From positions 354,058,750 through 354,122,749 of the forward strand of contig NC_069659.1 of the NCBI RefSeq assembly GCF_027244095.1: 64,000 nucleotides of DNA. The letters run 5' to 3'. The position numbers and the translations under genes were made by a program. The DNA is from Hemicordylus capensis. Its lineage: Eukaryota; Chordata; Lepidosauria; Squamata; Cordylidae. Shown in pieces: positions 21,565 to 32,976 of the stretch; position 1 is the stretch's first letter; each line of letters begins with the position of its first letter. The notes below the pieces were generated by a model. The model ran no database searches. It saw only the letters and a list, made by a program, of their open reading frames with translations, and was not told the DNA's origin.

Positions 21565-24500
21565 CTAAGGGCCCGACCCTCCACAGCCTTCTTCACAATT
21601 CCCATTGGGTGCCATGTTGGTCAAAGGAATGCCTTCTTCTGGGTCTTGTAGGCCATCTATGTTGGGAAGAAAAAGAGCAATTTAGGGCATAAAGGTAAAG
21701 TGTGCCATCAAGTTGATTTTGACTCCTGGCACCCACAGAGACAAGTGGTTTTCTTTTGGTAGAATGCAGGAGGGGTTTGCCATTGCCTCCTCCCGCACAG
21801 TGTGAGACGATGCCTTTCAGCATCTTCCTATATCGCCGCTGCCCGATATAGGTGTTTCCCATAGTCTGGGAAACATACCAGCGGGGATTCGAACCGGCAA
21901 CCTTCTGCTTGTTAGTCAAGCATTTCCCTGCTGCGCCACTTAAGGTGCATTAATTTAGGGCATATACATTACATATTTGATACCAGGTTCAGATTGGGTC
22001 TAATCACTATGGCTTCCAAAGGACATCAAGGCAGAGGGCATCAGGGATATGCTAAAATATGTCCTCGGCACTAGGAAAAGTGTGCCGTCAAGTCAGTGTC
22101 GACTCCTGACGCCCACAGAGCCCTGTGGTTTTATTTCGGTAAAATACAGGAGGGGGTTACCATTGCCTCCTCCCATGCAGTCTGAGATTATGCCTTTCAG
22201 CATCTTCCTATATCGCTGCTGCCCGATATAGTACCAGCTGTGATTCAAAACCAGCAATCTTCTGCTTGTTAGTCAACCATTTCCCCGCTATGCCAGTCCC
22301 AGAATTTTAGTGCTGGCATCTAGGACATCTAGCCTGTATGACCAGGCTAAGCAGCCCTGTACACATCAGTAAAGAAGAAAAAACAGTACAGAGGGAATGC
22401 CCAACAATGGTCTGCCTGCAGCTTCATCTCCCGAGCCTATTATTTTGGGGGTGAATGCCTCTCTGAGACCCAAGCACAAATGAAATTATCCAAAATGTAT
22501 AGCCAATTATTCAGTCTTGGACTTGGGGCAGGAGAGAGAAGTGTTATGCACTGTGGGAAGTGTAGCAATAGCAATTACATTTATATACCGCTCTATAGCC
22601 GGAGCTCTCTAAGCGGTTTACAATGATTTTAGCATATTGCCCCCAACATTCTGGGTACTCATTTTACCGACCTCGGAAGGATGGAAGGCTGAGTCAACCT
22701 TGAGCCCCTGGTCAGGATCGAACTTGTAACCTTCTGGTTACAGGGCGGCAGTTTTACCACTGCACCACCAGGGGCTCAAGTGTAGACAACATTTATTGCT
22801 TTAAGACAGGGCTTCAGCCTGCTTAGCAGTTGTTACAGCCTAGGAATTGGTGGCGGGCGGTGGGGTGGGCGGTTTTGCTGGACAGCAAGTTAGTCTGCTA
22901 CTAGATACAGGCTGATGACTTAAGACAGAGGCCTGCCTTGGATCAGTTCACTTTATCCCACATAATATTTCAACAGGAACATGTTGTTTTTAATACTTCA
23001 CGAACCCTGCAGTCTCCTGCTATCTTATGTGCTCACCACACTATAAGGCCAATATGATTCCGGGCTCCATTAACAGGACCCCAGAAGCCCTGTTTGGTCG
23101 TTATGAGATCTGCAGGCGCTCTCCTTGCACGTAGCCTCCCTGAGGAGGACACTTCCACAAGCCCTGCTCCCAAGCGGAGGCACTCGGACCCCTCTCTACA
23201 GTTACAGCATTTCCCTGCAGAGTGGCTGTGGAGGAACAGCTGCCTATTCCTCCTAACTTCTGACCACTGCTACCACCAAGTGGACCTTTGGTATGGCTGG
23301 GTCCACAACCTTTATCAAAAATCACAAAAACTCAGTAGAGTAGAAAGGCTTATTGGCGTGGGGTGGAGACAAATCAACAAGCTTCTTCTCTTTATACAAC
23401 AAACATGTTTACTTTTTAAAAATCAGTTCAATTAAAACATTACTTTGACAGCATACATGCATTTCAACAGTTACTAACAGAGCATTTCACAGAAAATAAG
23501 AGGCAAGAAAAACACGTCCACTACCTTGCTCTACATTGGTCCCTACACGGAGGAACTTTCTCTCCTCTCAGCATCTAGCCTGCTGGGCAGTCTCTTGCCC
23601 TGTTCACAGCACAGGTCTGGGGCTCAGTCCAGCCTGGTTCTTTTACGATCCCAGCTCTGGCTGCAGCCACAGCACTGAATCTTTCAGCCTGTGCTGGAAA
23701 TTCTTCAGCTCTGGTTGACTGACTGTGCCTTCAGAGAGATTCTTTCTCTCTCTGCACACGGACTTTCTCCAGGACCTTCTCCAGGACTCTCTTGCTGCTC
23801 AGTCTTGACTTGCTGACTTCTGACTGCCTTCTCTTGACTTCTCTGGACGCCCCAGCATACACTGTCTCTGCCTGGTGCTTGTCCAAGACTTTTTCTCTCA
23901 AAGCTTCCAAGCTCAGCTGTGACTGACTTCCAGGACTCTTCCCTCTTCTTGGGGATACAATTACTGTGCCCCCAAAGCCCTTATCCACTTAACAAGGCAA
24001 CAGCTTCCAAATAGTGAGACGTAATGGTTTTATTTATTCTGCACTAGCCAGTCCTCATCTGGAGAGCGGTGTCTAGTTCTGGGCACCATGCTTTATTAAG
24101 AATGTTGAGAAACTGGAACAGGTCCAGAGAAGGACAACGAAGATGGTCAGGGGAACAAACCAAGTATTTTGCAGGGAACAAAAATGTGAAGAAGCTAGGC
24201 ATCCATAGCCTACAGACAACAGAGGGAGGACATGATAAATGCCGTCCTATCAAAGACTTCTCTAGTGCCCCAGAGGGCAGGACTAAATTTAATGCACTTA
24301 AGAGACAGAAGGACAGTTGCAATTGAGCATTAGGAGAACCAATTCCCTAAGAGGCTGGTGGGTTCTCCCTTGCTGGAAATCTTCAGGACAGCCATCTGTA
24401 GGGGGTGATCTGGCTCTGCATTTCCTGCATCAAGCAGAGGATTATATGACCTACCACGCAGTTTCACTCTCACGTTCTCTCTTTCTCTCACCCTCTTTTG

Positions 24501-27500
24501 CTGTCTATCTTGCCCCTTCCTCTGCTCAAAACGTTGGCAAAGAAAATTGATGTGCCACTCAATGCACAGCACTTTATAGATTTCCCAGCATCCATTTGGT
24601 GGAACACACTTTGCACAGCTCTGGTTCAGTCCTCCTAGCTTTGGCCAACATCAACTCCCGATGACTAGATTGGACCTCATCGTATCACAGCCCTTCTTCC
24701 AGCATGTGGCACACGTTACTGTAAATCCCAGATCCATTGGAACACTGAAATATTTCTAAAAACCTCAACCAGTTAGGTGGTGCTTGCTACTTCAAAGGTT
24801 GAGAAACACGGGCCTAAAACACAACACCCACTCCAGCTAGAATCCTCCATGAAGCTGCCTTAAACAGAGTCAGACCAAAGATCCATCTAGCCCTCTATTG
24901 TCTACACCAGGGATTCTCAACGTGTGGGTCCCCAGATGTAATTGGACTTCAACTCCCATAATTCCTACCAAAGGCCACTGGGGCTGGGGATTATGGGAGC
25001 TGAAGTCCAATCACATCTGGGGACCCACACGTTGAGAAACCCTGGTCTACACTGTCTGGCAGCAGCTCTCCAAGGGTTTAGACAGACCCTTTCCCAGCCC
25101 TACCTAGAGATGCTGCCAGGACCTGAACCCAGGACCTCCTGCCTGCAAAGCAGATGCTCTATCACTGAATTATGGCCTCTCATAACCCTGATGAAATAAA
25201 AGCAGATTATATAGAAGAAGCAAAAATTCTTCACATCAACAGCAGGAGATTACCAGGTAAGTTAGGCAGACACATTTCCCCCTGCCGAGCTTAAACAGGA
25301 GTACCAAGCGGGTTTCAAGACTCCCACGTCCATTGTTTATGTGATTTCCAAGACTATGATGAACATAGGAACATAGGAAACTGCCATATACTGAGTCAGA
25401 CCATTGGTCTATCTAGCTCAGTATTGTCTTCACAGACTGGCAGCGGCTTCTCCAAGGTTGCAGGCAGGAGTCTCTCTCAGCCCAATCTTGGAGAAGCTGC
25501 CAGGGAGGGAACTTGGAACCTTCTGCTCTTCCCAGAGCGGCTCCATCCCCTGCTGAGGGGAATATCTTCCAGTGCTCACACTTCTAGTCTCCCTTTCATA
25601 TGCAACCAGGGCAGACCCTGCTTAGCTATGGGGACAAGTCATGCTTGCTACCACAAGACCAGCTCTCCTCCCTTGACATCTGACCAGTGTCATCTCCAGC
25701 CTAGACATGTGCTTCCTTAAGCAGGCAAAAAGGTAGAAAGAGCCCCCCCCCAAAAAAGAGCTATTGCTTCCTGCTCTTCTTTAATGCTAAAGCCTCCCAC
25801 TTTGGTAATGAGACTCCATGCACTGGAGTTGAGTAGCCACATCACTAGGGTAACAACACTTATTATCATTTACATGGGAAACAGCAGGAGGGAAAGGCAG
25901 AATGGCAAGATGAGAACACTTCCCAGAGAGCCAGGCCATGAATTAAAAAGGCATGACCGACCATGTGCTGCCTGTGGCTAACGAGAGCATAACAGAGGAA
26001 CTGCAGCGCGCACACACATGGAGTGGAGTTACCCGGATCTGGGTGCAGCCTTGTTGGAGGGACGACCCATATGGCACTCTGGGGAAACCTGCCAGCTTGC
26101 AGGGACACCCACTTGCCACCATTCATACTCAGAGATGTCTTACATCTCCCCAAGAACAAAAGCATTTCCCTGTTGGACGAGACCAAAGATGCGCCTCGCC
26201 CAGCATCCTGTTCCCTACAGTGGCCAGTCAGGGACTCTTTGGGTAGAGAGTTGGCCTTGCAGTAGTGAGCACAAGTCTGCTAAGCAGGGCCTGGCCTGGC
26301 TTGCATTTAGATGGGCAACTACGTATAAACCCTGCCTACTGCAAGATCTTCCTCTTAGGGAATGGGGCCGTAGCACAGGGGAATGGCATCTGCTTTGCAT
26401 GCAGAAGTCTCAGGTTCATCCCTGGCAGGATCTCTGCCATCCCTGGCCATAGGGCTGGGAGAGACCCTTGCCTATAACCTTGGAGAGCCACTGCCAGTCA
26501 GTGGATACAGTACAGAATTAGATGAACCAAGGGTCGGGCGTGGTATAAGGCAGCTTCCTATGGGAAATAATATGCATTTATTTCAGTTCCACATGCATGG
26601 GCTTAGTTACAGTAAGGCCGGATTCAGACGTAACAGCTAACCACAGTTAAAGGTGGCCGAGCTTTGGGCCGAGCTCCGTTAAGCCCAAATGTGCAAAACC
26701 ATGGTTACGGGCCAGAAGCGACCTCTGGTTTGCCTCGCCAAACTCCAATCTGAACCTTCGGCTGAGGTCTGGCCGCCGAGGCGTTGCGTTCTACTGCTGA
26801 TGCAGCCCTAACCGTGGTTCCGCGCTGGTTTTCAAACTGCAGCCACAGAGGTGTTGGCGAAGACCTGCCTGAGGACATGGATGCGCCAAGATTTCAGCTC
26901 TTCTCGCTGTCAGCCTCTTGGGGAAACCATTCCTGCCCCTCCTGCCAGCGATGCCTCTATGGAGTTGCCCGGCTACAGGGACGCCGCCACGCCCCATCCC
27001 AGATCTGTCAGCCTGTCAAGCTGCACAGTCACTCGGGGGCATCCCCGATGCCTACTCCGTCCCTTGTTCCTCCAACCTGGCAAGCAGGAGGACGGGTACT
27101 ACGTGCTTGACTCCCCAAGAAGGAAGCGGCAATGGTGTGTGTTCACACACACAAACACTCCAGGTGCACACAAGCATGGCCCCCCATCACAGCGCCAGGA
27201 GGGAGGCAAATGGCTGGGGGTGGGGAGGGGGACCTGGGGTTGTGTATAAAAGGCAAGCCCATTGTCCCAGGGTGGCCAGAGAACAGGGGCTCCCCTCTCC
27301 CTGGAATCCCCGCTCTGGGAGATCTGCATCCAGCGCCATGTCGGAGCCAGCTCCTGGACTTTGTACGGGTTTAAAGGTCCGTGCCAGACCCTTGTGTATG
27401 CGGGATAGGCCCTGGCAAAGGGCCCCCTCATTGCAGGGACAGGCAGCATGAACAGGGCATCTCCTCTCCAGGCGGGGAGCACATATTGGGGGTGCGCTCC

Positions 27501-27940
27501 TGTGTGGGTTGGAGGGGCTGCCACAAGGAGGGATTCTGGAGCAGCCAAGTTCTGTCTTCTCAACAGAAAGTTTCCCTTCCCCATGGGGGAAAATGTGCAG
27601 TCCCTCAGCTTATTCATGAGCAGGGCTGGGCAGCTGGATTGGCAACACACCACCACCTTTTTACCTAGGCTTTTTAACTTGCCAACCACAATCACCAAGA
27701 TTATGTGATTGCAAAGTGTCCCCATCTTCCATGGACAGCCCTCTCATGAGTGTGTCAGGTCACTGGGGCTCTAAATAGAGCAAGGTTGTTTGGCGGATGG
27801 CTGCCGTCAAGAGGGGGACCCCAGAGACAGCTTGGCCAGCCAGCTGCCGCTTTCCAGCATTCCTCTACCCCTCCCCTTCCTCAAGAACTCTCACGAGAAC
27901 TGCCACGCATGGGATTAGTGACGGGTACATCTTAGAGAAT

Positions 27941-27997
<57 letters not shown>

Positions 27998-30683
27998 GTT
28001 ACAAAGAATCAGTTCTCCTTTCTCAGGCCTTGTCAATTACCTTGTCAGTTTCATTACAAGAACTGGAAGTTCTCTTCATGGGGTATTCACTATTTGCAAT
28101 GAAACTAGCCATTTCCTCACCATCCTACAATTTAGTTCCAACACTCACCATGTGAGCAGAGTATTTCAGGAATGGGGTGGGAAGGGGGGAAAGGCTACAT
28201 AAGGTGAAGCTAAATCACTCAACAGTGCAGTCAGCTGTAAAAGCTACAGCCCTTAAAGCATGGCAGGTCTAAATCACTTTAACTTGAGTATTTTGGTAAT
28301 GTGGGGCTGGCAAAGAAGTGCGAGCTTTCTAGGGCTTATGCTGGCAAGGGAAGAAGGATCAGTAAAGGCAGCAGCAGCAGCTGCAAACCTGGCCTCCAAG
28401 GGCTGCTTGGAACACGGAGTTTTGCAAGATTCTTCAGCGTCGCATTCCTCCAACCTGCATCCCTGTCATTAACTTCAGGTAGCCCCTGTTCTCACTGATC
28501 CTTGCATCCCCTTTAAAAAGCAGCAGAAAAAGAGAGGAGTGAAAAGGTCAAAGAGTTCAAAAGAGCAACTGCTCCATTCTAGACTTTGCCAACAGCACTT
28601 CCTACACAATTCAGAGCCAGCATGGCATGTTGAACCAAGACCAGGGAGACCAGAGTCCAAATCCCCATTCAGCCGTGAAACTCACTGGGCGATTCTGGGC
28701 CAGTTGCTTGTCTCTCATGCTGACCTACCTCACAGGGCTACTGTGAGGATAAACAACTACACACACTGCTGTGGGCTCCTTGTAGGAATTGCTGACAGAA
28801 GTGTAAACATAAATAAACTCCAGAAACAAGTGCTAGAAACTTGGGCGTCTCCGTTATAAGAGAGACAGTTAGGAACCCAGGTTCTGCACGCAAGTGATAC
28901 ATGTGCCCAAAGGACAGAAGAGGGAGTGACTGTCAGCAATAGATAACCGGAGTCATCAAGCAGCCTTACCTTCACCCAAGTCACTGGCCGTTTTGCCCTC
29001 ATGTCCTTTCCTTCTCTGGCTCCTTCTGCCCCAGGGGAGACACTGCAGGAAGGCAGGGAGACACAGCCTCTTGGCTTCCACCCCATCTTTGAAACGACAG
29101 GAAAGAGAGAAACGGTCAGATGCCCACCGTGCTTCCAGCTGGCAGCAGAGCAGACGGGTTTAAAACCAAAACATTTAAAGCATCAGCAAGATCTGGTAGC
29201 AGTTCCTGAGTAAATCAGTCTTCTCCACTTGACAGAAGATAAAAACCCATTTTCCTTGACTGGTAGGTAGAGCCATAAATATTTATAATTTAGAGTACTG
29301 CTTGATCATACTTCTGCTATTGAGCTAAATACATCACTGAGGAGGATGATCGGGAGCCTTGAGCACTATGAGACAAGGCTATAGCACCTGGGGCTTTTAA
29401 TTTGGAAAAGAGGAGACTACAGGGAGACATGATAAAGGTGCATGGAGTAGAGAGAGAGGACAGAGAGAATTCTTTCTCCCTTTCTCACAGTACTAGAACC
29501 AGCGGTCATCCCATGAAACTGAAGGCCAGAACATTTAGGACCAACAAAAGGAAGCACTTTTTCACACAGGGCACAATTAATCTATGGAATTCTCTGCCAC
29601 GGGATGTGGGGATGGCCACTAGCTTGGATGGCTTTAAAAGGGGCTTGGACTAATTCACGGAGGACAGGCCGCGCAATGGCTACTAGTCTGGTGGTAGGGA
29701 TGTGCATGGAACTGGGCGGGGGAGGCTCAAAGGCAGGGGGTGCTGCTTTAAGGGCGGGGGAGGGTGCACTTACCCCTCCCATCTCTTCCCCACCCCCCGG
29801 CGCTCCGTTTTTGGCAAAGTCCATGGGGCGGCAGCGTACCTCCCTGCTGCCCCATTGCCCCCGTTGACCAGAACTAACTAGAAGTATCTGATGCGCCTGC
29901 GCATGCTGGCACGCGCATGTTGGGCACAGGCAGGCTTGCATAGGGCACATGCGTGCGACGTGTGCGCGCCTCCAATACTTCCGGTTAGTTCCAGTAAACA
30001 GGGGCAATGGGGCAGCAGGGAGGTATGCTGCCACCCCATAGACTTTGCCAAAAATGGAGCGCTGGCAGGGGGAAAGTGGTGGGAGGGGTGAGTGCACCCC
30101 CACCTTCAAACCGGCAGAACCACTCGCCATTCGAACCAGTTCCATGCACATCCCAATCTGGTGGCGATAGGCCTCCTCCAGCCTATGAAAGGCAAAATGC
30201 TTGAGAGGCAAAATGCCAGATGCCTCTGGGAAGCCCACAGCCCTTAAGGCATGCCCACTCTCCCACCATCGCCCCCACCCCCCTCGAACTGGTATTCAAA
30301 GTATACTGCCTATGAACTTCTTTTTAAAAATCCATCCATTGATATCTACCCTTGCTGACAACAAGGATACTTGGCTCATGACAAAGTTGGACAAGTGGGT
30401 CCTTCTGCTCTATCAGACAGTTAACCAACATTATATGAACCAATGGGCTGATTTCCCAGCTTCATATATCGAGGACCCACAGAGGCATAATGGTTAGAAT
30501 GGGACCACGGAGACCAGGGTTCAAATCCTCACCCACCTGGGACCAGTCACCATCTCCAAGCCTAACTTACCCCACAAGGTTGTTTTAAGGATAAAGAGTG
30601 GGAAGGAACCATATGTGCCACCCCAATCTCTTTAGAGGAAGGATGCGATAGAAATACAGGAATTGATAAAGACACACACCCAC

Positions 30684-30723
<40 letters not shown>

Positions 30724-32976
30724 TATTTATTTTGCTTTCACCCTTCAGCCAAGAAAGCCTGGATTGACCCAAGGGTTCCCCTAAATAAGCCTGGAGGATT
30801 ACTAACTTCCATCCAGGAGTATTAAAATAGCTGGCATTGCTGCTGCAGTCCGGCTGAACTATCCTGGCCAAGCCAGGCTGACTGGGAACTGTGTGCTGCC
30901 CGTGCTGCCCAGAAGTCAGTCTGATCTCTCCCTCATTTTCGAAACACTCTTCTGGTTACCTTTCCCCACAGTTCACCATTTCCAGGTACAAAACCTTGTG
31001 CTAAGTTTTAAAAGCAGGTAACTCAGATGGCTACCCCTTTTTCCCCCCTTGACCTGGCTCCTGTGCCTTTCAGACCAGCACTCATCCGAGCAAGTGAACC
31101 TTCTTCCACCATTAATTTCCTTGTTTGAAAAAAGAAGAGTTTAAATTTTTGGTATAAAAGCACAGGAAGGAGGCCAGGAAAAGGAGGTGGCAACCTCACA
31201 AGAACAGGGCCCTTGGGTTGTTTCCTGTGGTTGCCACTGCTGCTTAAACCATAGCGCTCTGATCCCAGCATCATAACTAACTGCAAACACTGGCCGACAT
31301 GCCACACAGTGTCTCGCTGGCGGAAGCCAGGAATCTGCACAAACACGAGACAATCCCTTGGCTATGTCCTGTCCAGCCTGGACTGCTGATTGCTCTTGCT
31401 CAAGCACACAGGTCATGCCCCATAATAGCGCTGGCTTGTTCCTTGTGCTGTTGCACAAGTGAAAATGCCAGTTTGCAACGCACATGCCCAGTGTAGTGGA
31501 GGAGAGCTGGTCTCATGGTAGCAAACACCACTTGTCCCCTTTGCTAAGCAGGGCCGTGGTTGCATTTGAATGTGAGATTACATGTGTGAGCACACTGCAA
31601 GATAATTCCCCTTAGGGGATAATGGGGTCACTCTGGGAAGATTCCAGGTTCCCTCCCTGGTATCTCCAAGATAGGACTGAGAGAAATTCCTGCTTGCAAC
31701 CTTAGAGAAGCTGCCCACTGCCAGTCTGTGTAGACAGTACTGAGCTAGACAGACCAATGGGCTGACTCCGTATATAGCAGCTTCCGATGTTCCTATGTAA
31801 CATCCCTGCTGGGTCAGGCCCAAGGAGGCCCCTTTAGTTCAGCATCTGGTTTCACAGAGTGGCCCTCCAGATGCTGAAAAGGAAGCTTTTAAGACTTTGT
31901 CTACTGTGAATGCAAGAGACTTTAAAAAATAATATTTCTAACAAGATCCACAGTATCTTGGAAGATATGGAAATATATGGAATGTGAAGAGAACTGCCAG
32001 AAACTCGTAGAGACAGCCAGAATTATGTTAGGGCCCAAGGCCAAACAATCTGCAGGATCCCTTTGGAACTGCGCGACTCTCATGGGTCGATGCGCTGCAT
32101 TCGGTTTCGGCCATCCCGTCGAAGCACTAATCTGCGGTACAGAACGCGGTGCGAATTAATCCGGATTAACCAGCAGCGCCCACGGACGGAGGTCGGAGTT
32201 CCCCGAATGCCCGCACCTGCTCGCAGCTTCAGGGCGGCTTTCAGCGCTCGGCAGGCGGCCGCCCTGACCTCGGCGACTCCTTGCGGCGTTCCTGGGGCGT
32301 AGACGGCCGTTTGTAGCGTGTCCTGGAGCCCGGGCCGCCGCCGCCGGTCCTGTCGGCGCCGCTCGGGGAAGACCTGGCGGAGCAGCGCCTCCAGCTGCAG
32401 GCGGGCCGCTTCTTCTTCTTCGCGCGCCGGCGGCGAGGAGGCGCCCTTGCAGCAGGCTACGCGCTCGGGTTCCGCCGCCGCCGCCGCCGCCGCCGCCTCC
32501 ACCACCACGCCGACAAAGGCAGCGGGTGCCCCGGCGGCAGCAGCCACGCAGCGGCGGCGGGAGGGCAGCTGGCTGCGCACGTCGCGCAGGATCTCGCGCA
32601 AGCGGAGCCGCTCCCGCCGCCAGCGCGGCTGCCGCAGCGAGCTCGCCTGGAAGAGGATGAAAAGCAGCTGGCAGGAGAGCCGGCGGCGGCGGCGGCACCC
32701 CCAGCCCGGCAAGCCGCCCAGGCGCACCCGCACCCGCCGCCTCTCCACCTGGCTCTCCGCCGCCGCCGCCGCCGCCTTCCCCTGCGGCGGGGCGCCCTGG
32801 CAGCTGTTACTGCTGCTCCCCGCGGCGGCGGGCTCGGCGAAGAGGTCCCGGGCGAAGGTCTCCAGCAGGGCCCGCGGCGCCTCGCCCACCATCAGCAGCT
32901 GCTGCCGGCCCCCGACGCGCTCCACCAGGCCCTGGAACTCCTGCAGCAGCGCCGCCGCCGCCGCCGGCGGCTCCAT
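21565..32976 (-). CDS. C2orf72: C2orf72-family protein, complete three-exon gene
   Basis: Three minus-strand exons join in phase: 32217-32976 (760 nt, ATG at its high end), 28970-29086 (117 nt) and 21565-21656 (92 nt, with TAG), giving 322 residues. Donors are GTGCGG and GTAAGG; acceptors are CAAAG and CATAG, each behind a pyrimidine tract. The N-terminal third has EFQGLVERVGGRQQLLMVGE and the middle has QLLFILFQASSL and LREILRDVRSQLPSRRR. Three alanine runs (5, 6 and 8) come from GCC repeats. The shared region ends AEVRAAACRALKAALKLRA. Exon 2 gives LCLPAFLQCLPWGRRSQRRK, and the tail reads EEGIPLTNMAPNGNCEEG. From memory, these match human C2orf72 in order, including the CFSWGPWSRRK-like and PLTxxxPNGDC-like segments. 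The family has no established function. Exon 1 sits in a CpG island. Introns of 3.1 and 7.3 kb are full of SINEs and LINEs. Confidence 0.82.
21690..21955 (-). repeat. Sauria-type SINE
   Basis: Full-length minus-strand copy: the complement of the tRNA-like head (GGGGATTCGAACCGGCAACC) and of the GATATAGGAAGATGCTGAAA body is clear, and the ACTTTACCTTTA-like tail is at the low end. It lies in intron 2 of the C2orf72-type gene, 34 bp upstream of exon 3. Confidence 0.9.
22075..22300 (-). repeat. Sauria-type SINE, more diverged copy
   Basis: This has the same family body and tail as the copy at 21690-21955, with more substitutions in the tRNA-like head. Confidence 0.85.
22562..22780 (-). repeat. 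tRNA-derived SINE with LINE-like tail (second family)
   Basis: The head is GAGCCCCTGGTGGTGCAGTG with a tRNA-like B box. The body includes GAGTACCCAGAATGTTGGGG and the tail is TAAACCGCTTAGAGAGCTCC plus an AT-rich end. The second copy is at 57632-57850. Confidence 0.88.
22781..24030. other. No gene recognised
   Basis: The sequence is unassigned. The right part (23700-23960) is CT-rich with repeated GACTTTCTCCAGGA-like words, which opens a long purine-rich minus frame that I do not believe is coding. Confidence 0.5.
24035..24450 (+). mobile_element. Old diverged CR1 3-prime fragment
   Basis: The nucleotide order matches the CR1 3-prime region (GTTCTGGGCACCA, GGTCCAGAGAAGGACAACGA, AGGAGGACATGATAA, CATTTCCTGCATCAAGCAGA). 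It is much more decayed than the copies at 3926 and 52200. Confidence 0.75.
24847..25190 (-). repeat. tRNA-Ala-derived SINE split by a hAT MITE
   Basis: The complement reads TATTGTCTACAC, then the hAT insert, then TGTCTGGCAGCAGCTCTCC, then CTACCTAGAGATGCTGCCAG, then the tRNA-like head near 25140-25175. Confidence 0.9.
24908..25044. mobile_element. hAT foldback MITE with perfect 8-bp target duplication
   Basis: The ends CAGGGATTCTCAACGTGTGG and CCACACGTTGAGAAACCCTG are inverted repeats. GTCTACAC flanks both sides (24900-24907 and 25045-25052). The core again carries the paired ACAACTCCCATAAT-like motif. Confidence 0.93.
25365..25671 (-). repeat. Composite SINE: 5S rRNA-like head plus tRNA-like body
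   Basis: On the minus strand it begins GGAGAGCTGGTCTTGTGGTA. A 5S-like block follows (TAAGCAGGGTCTGCCCTGGT, then GAAAGGGAGACTA), then the GGTTCCAAGTTCCCTCCCTG tRNA-like part. It ends in the ACTGAGCTAGATAGACCAAT tail. Confidence 0.88.
25672..26224. other. No gene recognised
   Basis: The sequence is unassigned, apart from a short minus-strand CR1 fragment at about 26164-26224 (AGCATCCTGTTCCCTACAGT). Confidence 0.5.
26225..26572 (+). repeat. Composite 5S/tRNA SINE, diverged copy
   Basis: The plus-strand 5S-like block GCTAAGCAGGGCCTGGCCTG is followed by GATGGGCAACTA. After these come GGGAATGGCATCTGCTTTGC and the CTTGGAGAGCCACTGCCAGT tail. Confidence 0.85.
26573..27940. other. GC-rich intron DNA without a recognised gene
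   Basis: Elevated GC and scattered CpG occur at 26600-27100, possibly a decayed DNA transposon, but I see no clear ends. It lies within intron 2 of the C2orf72-type gene. Several long open frames are present in both directions, with no splice signals that support them. Confidence 0.45.
27941..27997. repeat. TAGA tetranucleotide microsatellite
   Basis: About 14 perfect TAGA units, likely polymorphic. Confidence 0.97.
28618..28815 (+). repeat. tRNA-derived SINE, third family (MIR-like layout)
   Basis: The block GACCAGGGAGACCAGAGTCC-AAATCCCCATTCAGCC is followed by GAAACTCACTGGGCGATTCT, ACCTACCTCACAGGGCTACT and a TAAATAAA tail. It lies in intron 2, just downstream of exon 2 of the C2orf72-type gene. 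Confidence 0.75.
29340..30240 (+). mobile_element. CR1 3-prime end interrupted by a hAT foldback
   Basis: CR1 sequence (GGCTTTTAATTTGGAAAAGA, GGACCAACAAAAGGAAGCAC) runs from 29340 to 29694. It resumes at 30165 (CGATAGGCCTCCTCCAGCC..GATGCCTCTGGGAAGCCCAC) after the hAT element at 29695-30156. Confidence 0.85.
29695..30156. mobile_element. Long hAT foldback MITE with perfect 8-bp target duplication
   Basis: A 462-bp near-palindrome begins TAGGGATGTGCATGGAACTG and ends CAGTTCCATGCACATCCCAA. It is flanked by TCTGGTGG on both sides (29687-29694, 30157-30164). The arms share the words GAGGGTGCACTTACCCCTCC and GGGGCGGCAGCGTACCTCCC. It is non-coding. Related copies lie at 40074-40467 and 43410-43832. 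Confidence 0.92.
30478..30680 (+). repeat. tRNA-derived SINE, third family
   Basis: GAGACCAGGGTTCAAATCCT carries the B box. CCTAACTTACCCCACAAGGT and the GATGCGATAGAAATACAGG tail match the copy at 28618. Confidence 0.75.
30685..30725. repeat. CT then CA microsatellite
   Basis: Adjacent (CT)n and (CA)n tracts. The following DNA to about 31500 holds nothing I recognise. Confidence 0.95.
31502..31798 (+). repeat. Composite 5S/tRNA SINE, near full length
   Basis: The head is GAGAGCTGGTCTCATGGTAG. The 5S-like block is GCTAAGCAGGGCCGTGGTTG followed by CATTTGAATGTGAGA, matching the internal control region of 5S rRNA genes. TTCCAGGTTCCCTCCCTGGT and the AGACAGTACTGAGCTAGACA tail follow. Confidence 0.9.
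31799..31885 (-). mobile_element. CR1 3-prime end fragment
   Basis: The complement of the CR1 tail is seen (CCCTGCTGGGTCAGGCCCAA, CAGCATCTGGTTTCACAGAG). Confidence 0.85.

Noticed and set aside
23731-23988. Minus-strand frame rich in Lys, Glu and Ser
   Set aside because: It comes from a CT-rich repeat with recurring GACTTTCTCCAGGA-like words.
26598-27100. GC-rich segment as a second CpG-island gene
   Set aside because: There is no splice-supported frame; it lies within an intron and looks like a decayed repeat.
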